Source of the DNA: Flaccisagitta enflata | Lineage: Eukaryota > Chaetognatha > Sagittoidea > Aphragmophora | Reading direction: 5' to 3' | NCBI GenBank assembly: GCA_965153355.1 | Contig: OZ231127.1 | Span: 34,658,001-34,722,000, forward strand | DNA: 64,000 nucleotides | Part shown: positions 11,202 to 22,685 of the stretch, piece after piece | How positions within the stretch are numbered: position 1 is the first letter of the stretch | Layout of the letters: every line of letters starts with the position of its first letter | Notes under the pieces: model-generated | What the model was told of the DNA's origin: nothing | Databases searched by the model: none | Seen by the model: only the letters and a program-made list of their open reading frames with translations | Position numbers and translations under genes: made by a program

Positions 11202-11389
11202 GATGGATATACAGACGAACAAAAAGTCCGTGTCTTGATTGTTTTTCTCTCCCAGTTCCTTTTGGCAGTTATTTGACGCATTCCTTAGTCATAATACAGT
11301 ATGATTCATCTCGATTGTGACATAATATGACAGCATACCTAAAAAACTGAGGTATGGACAGCCTGTGGCCAGCCCAAATCCAGCCCAAA

Positions 11390-12240
11390 TCCAGCCAACA
11401 ACCTTTTATCTAACCACTCCCATGCCTCTGCCACCATTTCCTTTTCTGCCACTAGCTCCAATATCTCTTCCAAAACTCCCTCCAACACCTCTCTTGCTAC
11501 TTCCATTAATTCCTCTCCCGCTCCTACTACCCCCTACTCTTGCTATTCCAACTTCCATCACTCCTGCACCTCCCGCTCCCGCAACTACCGCTTTTGCTCC
11601 TGCTCCATATGCACCCGCAACTCCCGCTCCCGCTTCTCTTGCTCCTCTCGCTCCTGCAACTCCTGCTCCTCCCGCTCCCGCTCCTCCCGCTCCCTCAACT
11701 CCCACTCCTGCTCCACCCTCTCCCGCTTCTCCCGCTCCCGCAACTCCTGCGCCTCCCGCATCTGCAACTCCCACTCCCGCAAATCCCGCTCCCGCTCCTC
11801 TTGCTCCTCTTGCTCCTGTACCTCCTGCTCCTCCCACCCCCGCTCCTCCCGCTCCCGCTCCACCCGCTCCCGCTCCACCCGCTCCCGCAACTCCCACTCC
11901 GGCTCCAGCCTCTCCCGCTCCTACCGCTCCTCCCACTCCTGCTCCCGTCCTCCCACACCCGCTCCTCCCGCTCCCGCCACTCCCGCTCCTCTTGCTCCCG
12001 TTCCTTCTGCTCCTCTGGATCCTGTTCCTCCTGCTCCCCCCGCTCCTCCCGCTCCCGCAACTCCCACTCTCGCAACCTCACACTCCTGCTCCTCCCTCTC
12101 CCGCTCCCCCCGCTATCCCCGCTTTAGCCACCCCCAACTCCCGCTTCCGCATCTTCCGCCCCCCCCCCAGTCCCTCTGCATCAACAACTTCCACTCCCGC
12201 TAGTTCCTCTTCCGCCAACTTCGCCGGTTCCATCCCCGCC
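11390..12240 (+). repeat. Degenerate hexamer minisatellite (CTCCCG/CTCCTG)n
   Basis: About 850 bp of CTCCCG, CTCCTG and CAACTC hexamers. Because the period is a multiple of three, a 315-codon frame stays open (11365-12312) and reads as Pro-Ala repeats. The other two plus frames read as Leu-Pro or Ser-Arg. No initiation context or splice signal supports a gene. The reverse-complement array type occurs at 16030-16330. Confidence 0.85.
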
Positions 12241-12323
12241 ACTCACACACACATGTCATTGGTTCAGATTTCCTTGATGACTGTCGCAAATGTGGCCAAA
12301 GATACATTTTAGAAACACATGAA

Positions 12324-12490
12324 AACAAGGCCGGATACACGGCAATCCAGTCGCAGATTGTTGGGCAGGAGTGGTACTGCAAAAAATGCTCGGAATTCAA
12401 AAATGTAACGGACAGACGGACGGAAGGACCGACGGACCTACCGACCGATCGACACGGCAAGGTGTAGAGTCGCGTGTCCGCGACTAAAAA
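12324..12490 (-). repeat. Family A element, subtype B, complete
   Basis: Plus-strand reading: AACAAGGCCGGATACACGGC, GTTGGGCAGGAGTGGTACTG, CTCGGAATTCAAAAATGTAA, a CGGA/GACC tract, CACGGCAAGGTGTAGAG and the hairpin GTCGCGTGTCCGCGAC followed by TAAAAAC. The flanks share AAAAC, a possible short target duplication. Confidence 0.88.
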
Positions 12491-12837
12491 CAGAAAAAAA
12501 ACTTTCTTAAACCTCAATTATGATTGTCCGTCAGTCTGTTCTCTTCTCTCTCTCTCGTAACATTCCATAAACGCTTGATGTTTTTATTCATATTTTCATT
12601 TATTCATTGTCATGATTGTGCCGTACGTACTTACCTTAATTGGGTGTTTATGCAATAAGCGCATCCTAATTGTTGAATGTTTAATTTTTTTTTGGGGGGG
12701 GGGAAGGGATATTTCTACTTTGTAACGAATCCATGTCGCCTTTTTCATTTGTTTGACGGCACTTCCTGCTTTCTTTCATTCGCAATAAATGTCTTTTCTT
12801 TCATTTGCAATAAATTATAAATGTCTTTTCATTCATT

Positions 12838-13167
<330 letters not shown>

Positions 13168-13356
13168 TCGTGCCTTTCGCGGCTTTTTTTTGGCCACGGC
13201 GAGATCTTACGCCGGAATGAACGAGAAAACATGTTTTAGAAGGCCGCTTTGACTTATGTCAGGAAAAAAAGCAGTATGTTTTTCAGTCCATATTTCTCTT
13301 AGTAGGGAAAGTCATGTCATATCGCAAACTTGACGCATCTTTATGTACCACTTGGT

Positions 13357-13979
13357 TAACCAGTCGCCCAAGGGCAATATGTGGTCAGCGATACCAGTTG
13401 CCCTGCTATGTATGTTGGCGATTGTAAGTGATAGGTAGCAGGGCAGCGGCCCCGAAGAGGACAATGTCCTGTAGAACACAGGGGGACTTTTGCTCGATTG
13501 TTTGTTTATCTGTCAGTGGGATTTGAGCCTCAAGGCTGGAAAGTGAGCCTCAAGGTGATGATTTGAGCCTTGCGGCTGGGATTTGAGCCTCAAGGCTGGG
13601 ATTTGAGCCTCAAGGCTGGGATCTGAGCCTTGAGGCTAGGATTTGAGCCTACAGGCTGGGATTTGAGCCAGGAGGCTGAGATTTGAGCCACAAGGCTGGG
13701 ATTTGAGCCTCGAGGCTGAAATTTGAGCCTCAAGGCAGGAATTTGAGCCTCCAGGCTTGAATTTGAGCCTGGAGGCTGGGATTTGAGCCTCCAGGCTGGG
13801 ATTTGAGCCTGGAGGCTGGGATTTGAGCCTCAAGGCTGAGATTTGAGCCTCAAGGCTGGGCCTCAAGGCTGGCTGGGGGGGGGACGAACGAACAAACGAA
13901 CAGACAAATGAACGAACAAACGAACCCCCTGTGTTCTACAGGACATCGTCCCCTTCGGGGCCGCTGCCCAAAAAAAAAA
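13357..13979 (-). repeat. Family C element C2 with about 16 core units
   Basis: The extended end is on the left (GCCCAAGGGCAATATGTGGT, GATACCAGTTGCCCTGC). Inverted blocks GCAGCGGCCCCGAAG and GTCCTGTAGAACACAGGGGG follow. The core at 13516-13870 holds about 16 units of the 20-21 bp type GATTTGAGCCTCAAGGCTGG. Then come a GAACGAAC tract and the opposite inverted block CCCCTGTGTTCTACAGGAC, closed by CTTCGGGGCCGCTGCCC and an A-run. Confidence 0.88.
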
Positions 13980-14159
13980 GGCACCCATTCATAAATTGAT
14001 AACAGATATAGAAAATAATTTTGATATCTCTACAGTAGACTATTAAGAAGATTTATTAAAAATCTTACAATTTAGATCAATCCCTGGTCTGTATCTCATA
14101 CGGTTTAGAAGCTAGAGTCCTGCAAAGAGGAGCACTAAATTGCCATTAAAATGCATTTT

Positions 14160-14346
14160 TAGTTGCGGTCACGCAACTCTATTAGAGGCTTTGTCCGTCA
14201 GTCGGTCCGTTGGTCCGTCTGTCCGTTGGTCCATAGAGGTGATCAAATCGAAAAGTGGAAAAAGGAGTGTTTGTTTGTGTATGGAGATGAGTTTGGAGTG
14301 TGGATGGGGGTTGGCTGCCCCTGCCCACCCATCTGCAACAATATTA
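14160..14346 (+). repeat. Family A element, subtype D, right end lost
   Basis: It starts TTTTTAG plus GTTGCGGTCACGCAAC. This hairpin differs from the usual GTCGCG/CGCGAC by paired changes on both arms. AGAGGCTTTGTCCGTCAGTC, a CCGT tract and CCCCTGCCCACCCATCTGC follow. The GGCCTTGTT end is absent. Confidence 0.75.
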
Positions 14347-14427
14347 TGACCCTGCGTCACTTGTTACATCGCGATTGCGAAACTCAAATGGGCAATGTCT
14401 CACTCAAACTAATGCCATTTCTAAACA

Positions 14428-14631
14428 AACAAGGCGGGATACATGGTTACTCCAGTCACGTGCGAGTGGGCAGGGGTCATATTTGAGGTCACCAGACCAC
14501 CTGTGCAGGAGCAGTGAGGTAAAAAAATAAAATTCATGAAAAAAGTAAAAGTGTGAATGACAGACCAACCAACCGACCAAATGACGTACCGATAAACAGA
14601 CGGACCAAGTGGGGTGTAGAGTCGCATAGCA
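14428..14631 (-). repeat. Family A element, subtype A
   Basis: Plus-strand reading: AACAAGGCGGGATACATGGT, GCGAGTGGGCAGGGGTCATA, TTGAGGTCACCAGACCACCT, AAAAAGTAAAAGTGTGAATG, an ACCA/GACC tract, and GGGGTGTAGAGTCGCATAGC. The terminal hairpin has decayed. Confidence 0.82.
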
Positions 14632-14957
14632 ATGCCAAATTTGCGCAAAACAAAATGAGCAAAGATTTTAATAAGTTCTAAGATTCATAGCAAAATTAGC
14701 TTTTCAAAAGAGTGTCTTTTTTGTTTTACTTGTTTTTTTGTTGTATGTTGTATGGCATGTTACCATAAATTCTCAAATTTCTAGTAGTGAACGATTGACA
14801 CCACGCGGGACCTTTAACGTCATGTATCTTAAATTCTCACAAAATGACTAACAAACTATGAAAAAATGTTAATATAATCTCTTTGTTTTCCTTTCTTTCT
14901 CTGCATTCCATTTCTTATATCCATTACCTCATCTTTCCTTTGATTCTCCTTTATTTT

Positions 14958-15150
14958 TAGTCGCGTGCTACGCGACTCTACACCCCGCTTTGTCGGTCCG
15001 TCCGTCGGTCCGTCGGTCCGTCACACTTTACTTTTTCGGCGTTAATGGGGGTTTTGGCCTTATTGCTCCTGCCCAAATATTCCACTGACCTCAATTATGG
15101 CCCCTGCCCACCCGCACGCGACTGGGGTAGCCGTGTATCCGGCCTTGTTT
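14958..15150 (+). repeat. Family A element, subtype A, complete
   Basis: The hairpin is GTCGCGTGCTACGCGAC, followed by CTCTACACCCCGCTTTGTCG, a CCGT tract and CACACTTTACTTTTTCG, with the standard right end CCGTGTATCCGGCCTTGTTT. It runs directly into a (TTTC)n tract. Confidence 0.92.
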
Positions 15151-15157
15151 TGTTTTT

Positions 15158-15158
<1 letters not shown>

Positions 15159-15251
<93 letters not shown>

Positions 15252-15262
15252 TTTCTTTCTCT
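15159..15262 (+). repeat. (TTTC)n microsatellite abutting a family A end
   Basis: About 25 TTTC units start a few bases after the GGCCTTGTTTT terminus of the element at 14958-15150. Confidence 0.97.
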
Positions 15263-15332
15263 TTTCCATTTCTACTTCCTAGTTTTTTTCCCGTTTCCCT
15301 TCTTTTCTTTATGTCTGCCCATCTCTCATTTT

Positions 15333-15525
15333 TAGTCGCGTGCTACGCGACTCTACAACCTGCTCTGTCGGTCCATCGGTCCGTCGTCTGTCCATCACAC
15401 TTTACTTTTTGGGGGGGTTTCCGGGTCTTTAGCCTCACTGCTCCTGCCCAAATGATTAAGTGACCTAAAATGTAGCCTGTGCCTACCCGCACGCGACTGT
15501 GGTAGCCGTGTGTCCGGCCTTGTTT
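15333..15525 (+). repeat. Family A element, subtype A, complete
   Basis: It has the same order of blocks as the copy at 14958, with GTCGCGTGCTACGCGAC and a G-run after TTTACTTTTT. It ends GTGTGTCCGGCCTTGTTT. Confidence 0.9.
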
Positions 15526-15698
15526 CTTTTCATTATCTTTTTTATTCCATCATTTCCATCTCTTATCCTTCACCTAATCCTTTTCTCTTTTCCCCATTTT
15601 CTTTATTTTCTATGTTTGTGCATGTATTTTTTCTCTCTATTATTTCGTCGTTCTGTATCACCGTTGCTCGTTTTTTTTTCTCTATTACCTTCTCTTAT

Positions 15699-15871
15699 TA
15701 GTCGCGGACACGCGACTCTACACCTTGCCGTGTCGGTCGGTCGGTCGGTCGGTCGGTCCGTCTATCCGTCCGTCAGTCCATCCGTCACATTTTTGAATTC
15801 CGAGCGGTCTTTCGCTTTACTGCTCCTGCCCAACCGTCCGCGACTGTCCTGCCGTGTATCCGGCCTTGTTT
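15699..15871 (+). repeat. Family A element, subtype B, complete
   Basis: It has the hairpin GTCGCGGACACGCGAC, CTCTACACCTTGCCGTGTCG, a long CGGT tract, CACATTTTTGAATTCCGAGC, CTGCTCCTGCCCAACCGTCC and CCGTGTATCCGGCCTTGTTT. Three family A copies lie head to tail within 1 kb here. Confidence 0.92.
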
Positions 15872-16029
15872 TATTTAACATTGTCTATGAATTATGAGCA
15901 AGCTAAATTGTTCAAAAATTCGGACTATTTTCCATCAATAAATGTATGTGTATCCATAAGTGATGTTTTTTGCTTCATTAATGAATACTCACCATACATA
16001 TGATGTCTCTAAAGGAATAAAAACAAAAG

Positions 16030-16330
16030 TGGGTGAAGCGGGAGTTGCGGGAGCGGGAGTTTCGGGAGCGGGAGTTGCGGGAGCGGGAGTTGCGGTTGTA
16101 GGAGGAGCGGGAGCGGAAGGAGCCGTAGAGGGAGGAGCGGGAGGAGCGGGAGCGGGAGCTGCCGGAGCGGGAGTTGACGGAGCAGGAGTTGCGGGAGGGG
16201 GAGGAGCGGGAGGAGCCGGATCGGCGGAATAGCGGGACTGGCGGGTGAGCGGGAGAGCGGGAGTGGGGGAGACCGGGAGAGGCAGGAGAGTTGGAGAGGT
16301 GAAGAGTGGGAGAGGTTGAAGATTGGGAGT
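16030..16330 (-). repeat. Degenerate hexamer minisatellite (GGGAGC/GGGAGT)n
   Basis: This is the same repeat type as 11390-12240, read on the other strand. Frames through it give Gly-Ala or Pro-Ala repeats and are not treated as genes. Confidence 0.85.
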
Positions 16331-16895
16331 ATAATAAAAGCGGAAGTTGCGGGAGAGGCAGGAATTAGGTGGAGAGGAATGGTAACAGTTGCCAGGAGGA
16401 AAGGAGCCGGAAGCCAGAGGTGGCTGGAGAGGGAACCTGGGGTGAAAATCTAGCGGGAGTAGTGGATTGCCGCATTGGTTACACCTAAAAATTTGGGTAG
16501 GCCACAATCTGACCAAGGGTGAAAAAACTAATAAAGATAATCCAAATCTGAAAAGATTCTCTGATAGGGTTTGCCATTTTGTGATAATAGGTGTCCAGGA
16601 TTTTTTTAAGAATATCTAATCCCCTGAATATACAATTTAAGAAAAATCATGCTTTTAAAAACAAACAATTTTATCATTTTGTTAAAAAAGAAATTTTTCT
16701 TCAGATTGCTTTAATTTTCCAAAAGGTTTTAGCTTTTGATGTCAGATAGGTCTCAAATATAAAATTCATTGATTTTGTTCATGGTATAAGTGACAAAAAA
16801 TCGAAAAAAGAGTACTAAAATTTGGTAGAAAATCTTGAAAAATTGTTCTTCATAAAATGCCAAGCAATTACTTTTCATGAGTTTTTTTTTCAGAA
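16331..16895. other. Intronic sequence, no recognised feature
   Basis: AT-rich unique sequence between the hexamer array and family C copy C3. Confidence 0.35.
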
Positions 16896-17150
16896 TTGAG
16901 CCTGAGAGGGCAGATTTCAGGCCTGAGAGGGCAGATTTCAGGCCTGAGAGGGTCTGGGGGGGACTGACGGAGAGACGGACGAACGAACGAACAAACGGAC
17001 GAACAAAAGTCCCCCTGTGTTCTACAGGACTTTGTCCCCTTCGGGGTCGCTGCCCTGCTTCCTCTCATTCCAATTTACAACCATGTAAAGCAGGGCAACG
17101 GGTATCGCTGACCACATATTGCCCTTGGGCGACCTGTTTAGCAATGCCGT
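16896..17150 (+). repeat. Family C element C3, left end truncated
   Basis: Three core units (GCCTGAGAGGGCAGATTTCAG) are followed by a GGACGAAC tract, CCCCCTGTGTTCTACAGGAC, CCTTCGGGGTCGCTGCCCTGC and the extended end AGCAGGGCAACGGGTATCGC, CACATATTGCCCTTGGGCGA, CCTGTTTAG. The left inverted block is missing. Confidence 0.82.
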
Positions 17151-17449
17151 CATTAAATCTTACAGTCGAGATGGATCATGCTGTTTTAACTCAATTCTCG
17201 CAGGTATTCACTTCTCAGCCTGTTATCAACCGTACAAGAAACATATCTATCATTATCTAAAACATCTATCCCATCATACACGAGAGTGGAGCATGTGTCT
17301 GTCTTTGTCAACTTCTACCCTAGACAGACTTTTCGCGCAAATACGATCTCACGCAAAAGTGGTTTTTGTTTATCGCCTCTTATGGGTTTCTCATGTTGTC
17401 ATATTTTCGATTGCGATGTTTTTATGATCTGGAAGACGACTAGACTTAC

Positions 17450-17533
17450 CAGAAGACGGGAGTTCTTCCTTAGTTGTTCTAATTCTTCGTAAACGACCTC
17501 CAGCTCACGTTTGTTGGTTTCGAGTTCGCTTTC
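17450..17533 (-). CDS. Coiled-coil gene exon, 28 codons
   Basis: The acceptor TTTCCATCCCTAG precedes 17533 and the donor GTAAGT starts at 17449. The 84-nt exon is phase 0 at both ends and encodes 28 residues, four whole heptads. It starts ESELETNKRELEVVYEELEQ and ends LRKNSRLL, a classic charged coiled-coil pattern with Leu at heptad spacing. It lies isolated in repeats, 12 kb from the next exon downstream. Confidence 0.8.
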
Positions 17534-17705
17534 CTAGGGATGGAAATGAAAGCATAGGATTTGTTGACAACAGGTCCATGCGGTAATCACAAATCAAAAA
17601 CAATGATTAGACTGATTCTGATGACACGGACACCAACAAAGAAAATTACGAGAACAACAAGAATAAGAACAGCAAAATCGACACTAACAAGAAAAACAAA
17701 GTCAG

Positions 17706-17706
17706 C

Positions 17707-17798
<92 letters not shown>

Positions 17799-17823
17799 AA
17801 ACAAAAACAACAACAACAACAAT
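17706..17823 (+). repeat. (CAA)n microsatellite
   Basis: About 38 CAA units with two AAAAAC interruptions near the end. Confidence 0.97.
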
Positions 17824-17965
17824 CCCAGTGGTCACATGTCTCCAACATACCGCACTGCACTGAGCTTGCTTTCATTGTCATCTATTCCACTCAGACGATA
17901 AATCATAGAAACCATTCAGCACATGGCGGAGGAAGAAAAGAGAAGCAGAAGATGGAGTAAAAGAA

Positions 17966-18135
17966 GAAATAGAAGAAGAAAGAAAAAGAAAAAGAAAAAG
18001 AAAAAGAAAAAGAAAAAGAAAAAGAAGAAGAAGAAGAAGAAGAAAAAAAAAAAAGAAAAAGAAAAAGAAAAAGAAAAAGAAAAAGAAAAAGAAAAAGAAA
18101 TAGAAATAGAAAAAGAAAAAGAAAAAGAAAGAGAA
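17966..18135 (+). repeat. (AAAAAG)n / (AAG)n array
   Basis: Purine-only hexamers with a short AAG block. All frames read as Lys/Glu or Phe repeats. Confidence 0.95.
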
Positions 18136-18502
18136 GAATAGGAAGAAGAAAAAGAGGAAGAAGAAGAAGAAAGGGAAAAAGGGGATGGAGTTAAAGGAAA
18201 TTTGATAAAAGAACACGAAAAATAAGGAGAAGTAGATGAAAAGGAGTAGAGGAGGAAGAACAATAAGGAGAGATAGCAGAGATGAAAAAAGCGATAAAAG
18301 CATACGAAAACTGCATCAACATACATTATCACCTCATCCAGTCTGGGCTCTCTCTCTCTCTTTCTCTCCGGTGAATGTACCCAAATGCCTTGTGAGAAAT
18401 TATCACGGATCACGATCATTATGGCTCCGCAAAAGCTCTTAGACCTTCCGCCTATCTCTGCTCTGAGCTTGATATTGTCCATCTGTTGCATCGTATTTGT
18501 TT

Positions 18503-18584
<82 letters not shown>
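18503..18584 (+). repeat. (CT)n microsatellite
   Basis: About 40 CT units. Confidence 0.97.
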
Positions 18585-18587
<3 letters not shown>

Positions 18588-18589
18588 GT

Positions 18590-19430
18590 CGCAGTGATTT
18601 TTCTCATTCCATCCCCTTCCGAAGCGGATTGACCCTTTTTCTATGGGAGGTTGCATAATTGCTCTATTTTGTGATTGTGATTGGAACGCATTCCAGAATA
18701 GCCCATGATGATAATAATGGTCTTGTCTAATCGAAATTGACAGCCTGGCCTTCAGTCTACACAACCTAAGACGAGCTTTCCAGTATAATTGATTAATATT
18801 ACATTATTAGATAAGAAATTCTTCAGGTTTGGTTCTCTAAAATATATGGCCTTTATCGGCACTGCTTCCTTGGCTACAAAACCAAGATCTGAACCATTGA
18901 AGCACCTTTCCTTTGTGTATGATCTTGATTGCCAATTATTATATGATGGTGTGTGTTCATAGGTAGGTGCACAGGTAAACGGCGCTAGTAAGAACGTCTC
19001 TAAGTCTCTCCGTCTTCTTGCATATATTGAAGATTTCTCGGACTGATAACAGCCCCTATTTCTTTTCCTATGCATGTGACATATTGAGTTTAGAATAGAT
19101 ATTGAGGAAAAAAAAACGAACGATATTTTGTTTGACTGTGAATGAGCAAAAGGTTCCAGTGGAACGATTGAGGGTTTTACACAAACGACCGAAGGGAATC
19201 GGGACAAATGTTGAGGAAAAAAAAATCTTCAATATAGATTCTCTCTATGGCTTAAAAAAAAGAAGAAAAAAGTCACTTCAGCCACTTGAAGTTGAAAATT
19301 TCATAAGCTTATCTAAATATTTTGCTTCCTTTGAAGCAATATTCTATGGCGCGGTGCGCGCAGCGAACGTTTTCTTCACAAAGGAAATCCACTCCCCCTT
19401 TGAGACATCCTCCTCTTTAACTCCCTGTCT
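18590..19430. other. Intronic sequence, no recognised feature
   Basis: Unique sequence with A-runs near 19110 and 19215. Nothing recognised. Confidence 0.35.
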
Positions 19431-19435
19431 TTGTC

Positions 19436-19468
19436 TTTCTGTCTGTCTATCTGTCAGTCAGTCAGTTA

Positions 19469-19514
<46 letters not shown>

Positions 19515-19527
19515 TTTTCTGTCTTTT

Positions 19528-19582
<55 letters not shown>

Positions 19583-19600
19583 CTTCTCTCTCTCTCTCTC
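19436..19600 (+). repeat. (TGTC)n then (CT)n compound microsatellite
   Basis: TGTC units span about 19436-19518 and CT units about 19533-19600. The array abuts family C copy C4. Confidence 0.95.
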
Positions 19601-19605
19601 TTTTT

Positions 19606-20293
19606 GGGCAGCGGCCCCAAAGGGCCGATGTCCTGTAGGACACAGGGGTGAATTTCCTTACGTCCGTCCGTTCGTACGTACATCCGTCCGTACGTCCCCC
19701 CCCTCGGAAGCTTCTCAAGCCTCTCAGGCCTCATATCCAGCCTCTCAGGCCTCAAATCTGGCCTCTCAGGCCTCAAATCCAGCCTCTCAGGTCTCAAATC
19801 CAGCCTCTCAGGCCTTAAATCCAGCCCCTCAGGCCTCAAATCCAGCCTCTCAGGCCTCAAATCCAGCCTGTCAGGCCTCAAATCCAGCCTCTCAGGCCTT
19901 AAATCCAGCCTCTCAGGCCTCAAATCCAGCCTCTCAGGCCTCAAATCCGGCCTCTAAGGCCTCAAATCCAGCCTCTAGGGCCTCATATTCAGCCTCTCGT
20001 GCCTCAAATCCAACCTCTTGGGCCTCATTCCATCCTCTTGGGCCTTAAATCCAGCCTCTCAGACCTCAAGTTCCCATTGAATAACAAAAATTGAAAAAAA
20101 AAATGCAAAATTCCCAATGAATATCACGGAAAATTACCCCAAATGTGCCCTCTCAGGACGTATGGAAATTCACCCCTGTGTCCTACAGGACATCGGCCCT
20201 TTGGGGCCGCTGCCCTGCTCTCACTCCACTTCAGCTAATCACTTCAAGCAGGGCATCGGGTACCGCTGACCATGTGCGATCCTTGGAAGACTT

Positions 20294-20297
<4 letters not shown>
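19606..20297 (+). repeat. Family C element C4, complete, about 17 core units
   Basis: The left block GGGCAGCGGCCCCAAAGGGC plus GATGTCCTGTAGGACACAGG is inverted on the right (CCTGTGTCCTACAGGACATC, GGCCCTTTGGGGCCGCTGCCC). The core at about 19705-20070 repeats the 21-bp unit CTCAAATCCAGCCTCTCAGGC. The right extension reads AAGCAGGGCATCGGGTACCG, CTGACCATGTGCGATCCTTG, GAAGACTTGTT. A CGTACGTAC/CCGTCCG tract lies just inside the left block. Confidence 0.93.

Positions 20298-20348
<51 letters not shown>
20293..20348 (+). repeat. (CT)n microsatellite
   Basis: About 27 CT units directly after the CTTGTT terminus of C4. Confidence 0.96.
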
Positions 20349-20351
<3 letters not shown>

Positions 20352-20622
20352 AATTTTACGCTCAGAAAGGTCGAGGCGAATATGCCACATGGCGCAGTTC
20401 TCAGCTGAGGAAAATACATTTTACGTTCAGATCCGTTGAACCTAAGAGACTCCATTCTTGAAAATGAAGAGCAGCGTCACAGGCTAATAGTTTTTTGTCA
20501 TTGTGAAATCTCGTCGAGGCAAACTTGATGTATTTTTGTCGGCATCATCATGAAAGTGATGTAACTGTTAATTTGTATCTTAACTTCTTCTCAAGACGTC
20601 ACTTAATGCATGTATGGTGTTA

Positions 20623-21399
20623 CAGGGTGTCCCAAGTCAGTTGCAACATAAAGAATCGACATATCTCTGCTTCTAGGTCCTCAAATCAATTTCTGAAAAA
20701 AGATCTGAAAAGATGTTGGTCTGCACTTTTTACATGCAAAATTTCATCATAATCGAACAATTTGTTTAGGGGCCACATTTCTTTGAAATACACTAGTGAT
20801 TTCTGACCATGTCTTTTTTTAATTTTTTACTTTTTGCTGTACTTGGCAGTAGCTGTCTTTAATTGCTTGTCATTTTTCAACCAATTGAGCTAAAACCCTG
20901 CGATTGGTCTCAAATGGCAGATAATTTGTCATAGATTTTGAATCACCAAAAAAATTTGACAATTTTCCAAGATTTGATAAGATTTTCATTGTTTTTTTCC
21001 AGATTTTCACTTTTGATTTTGATAATGTTTGACAAAAATCATCAATAAAGTCATAAATTATCAAAATTTTCCAAGATTTCGATGCAGATGTACAATCTAT
21101 GTACAATTATCTTTCATTTGAGACCAATCCCAGGTTTCTGAATCAATTTGTTATAAAGTGGCAGAGATTTAAAGTCAGAAACTTTCTAATACAGCTATAA
21201 AAAAGATGATTTTCCACTTAATGTTACCACTCATTTGATGTTCTTCTGACCCGCAACTATCCAATACTCAACGTGGAAGTTTTGTATAACAAAAAGTGCA
21301 GACCTAGATCTTTGTAGATCTTTTTTCAGAAATCAATTTGAGTTCCTAGAAGCAGAGATATGTCGATTCTTTATGTTGCAACTGACTTGGGACACCCTG
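20623..21399. mobile_element. Tc1/mariner-type MITE with TA duplication
   Basis: Terminal inverted repeats of well over 50 bp begin CAGGGTGTCCCAAGTCAGTT and are mirrored at the right end (AACTGACTTGGGACACCCTG). TA flanks both sides (20621-20622 and 21400-21401). The 777-bp element has no transposase frame. A second inner inverted pair (GATTGGTCTCAAATG at about 20904 and CATTTGAGACCAATC at about 21114) suggests that an older element lies inside. Confidence 0.92.
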
Positions 21400-21889
21400 T
21401 AAGTTTAATGATCCTTGAGCGTTAGATAAAGTGGACCAGCTTTTCAAGTATATCCGCAAGAAAGTAGCTTATATGATTGGGTATAGTCGTATAGAGCTTG
21501 AAGTCCCATTTTTAAGGTTGTAAAAAACAGACAACTACCCTATGAAGTTGATTGGTGCTTGATTTGCCACGCAACACAGCTTTCATGCTGATCTGTCGAT
21601 TGTCACGAAAATTGGCGCTTTGCCATATTTCGAGGAGATTTTTGCCGTGGATCAACGCCAATTTCCATCTGCAAGTCCTTCATTACTCGAAAATGGCACC
21701 GGGTAATCCTCATCGACAGAAAACGAAAAGACTCTTTCTAGAATAGCCCTGATAGGAGGGTAAGCGGTGCCCTTGGCATTGAAATCAATATGAATGAGTA
21801 GAAAATAATCACGGAATGACATGCTAACAAACACGATCTAGAATCACCCTATTTGTTCCTTTGTAGACTGACTAGAGCAAAAATTTCCG

Positions 21890-22060
21890 ATCCTTACATC
21901 CTGACAAGAGGAACAGTATCCCTCACTATACCCAAACTGAAATAAATGGAGGAGGGCCTGTGAACCCTCACTCGCAAGTATGATAGGTGGAACAATGTCC
22001 CTCACTGTACCCAAACTGAAAAATATTGAAGAGGGACTTGTGAGCCCTCACTGACTAGTT
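21890..22060 (+). repeat. Two direct copies of an approximately 93-bp unit
   Basis: GGAACAGTATCCCTCACTAT...CCCAAACTGAAATAAAT...GAGGGCCTGTGAACCCTCAC is repeated once with changes. A related stretch occurs near 48415-48470 (GGAACAGTATCCCCCTATTT). Confidence 0.7.
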
Positions 22061-22345
22061 ATATGCGCATCACTCCTAGTTTTCCATTTAGCAAAACTAA
22101 CTTAGCAAACATCCAATCTGAGTCTTACCCAAAGCACTAATGGCAATGCTCACCAAAATAGTATGAGAAAAAAACGTACAGTACAGTACAGTGATAAAAA
22201 ATCCAAATCTAGTTTTAAGAAGTCCTTGTTTCATTGGTTGATATAGGGCTGCTGTACGACAAAGGGGCAAAGAGTATGGGCAAAAGGTCAGGCGCCAACA
22301 GCGACGAGGTTAAGTTTCATGATGACCGATATGAATAAGTGTGAG

Positions 22346-22348
<3 letters not shown>

Positions 22349-22434
<86 letters not shown>
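22349..22434 (+). repeat. (GA)n microsatellite
   Basis: About 42 GA units. Confidence 0.97.
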
Positions 22435-22438
<4 letters not shown>

Positions 22439-22594
22439 TTAAGATTGGAAAGGGAGCCGGGGAGCAGGCCAATAGAAATAAGGGGGGGGGGGAGAGAAGG
22501 AGCTTATCTTTGAAGACTTCCATGGTCAGTGGTACCAATGACATTGTATACCAATAACAGTTGCAATTCGTTCTCTCAAGGGAATTGCCAATAC

Positions 22595-22685
22595 TGTTGG
22601 CTTCCAATGCTGATGTGCTGATGTGCTTCTGTCCTGCTGATGTGCTGATGTGCTTCTGTCCTGCTGATTTGCTGTTGTGCTTTCG
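22595..22685 (+). repeat. GCTGATGTGCTGATGTGCTTCTGTCCT short tandem repeat
   Basis: About three copies of a 36-bp unit (GCTGATGTGCTGATGTGCTT then CTGTCCT and spacer). Confidence 0.8.

Noticed and set aside
11365-12312. A 315-codon open frame rich in Pro and Ala
   Set aside because: It follows a hexamer minisatellite whose period keeps any frame open. The other frames are equally long, and no domain, start context or splice signal supports it.
12606-12660. Strong minus-strand donor GTAAGT near 12631
   Set aside because: The 31-nt exon it would close shifts the frame and gives a stop in the expected phase.
13516-13870. Regular 20-21 bp repeats resembling a CRISPR array
   Set aside because: There are no unique spacers; the units are contiguous or differ by point changes, and the context is eukaryotic. 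It is the core of a family C element.
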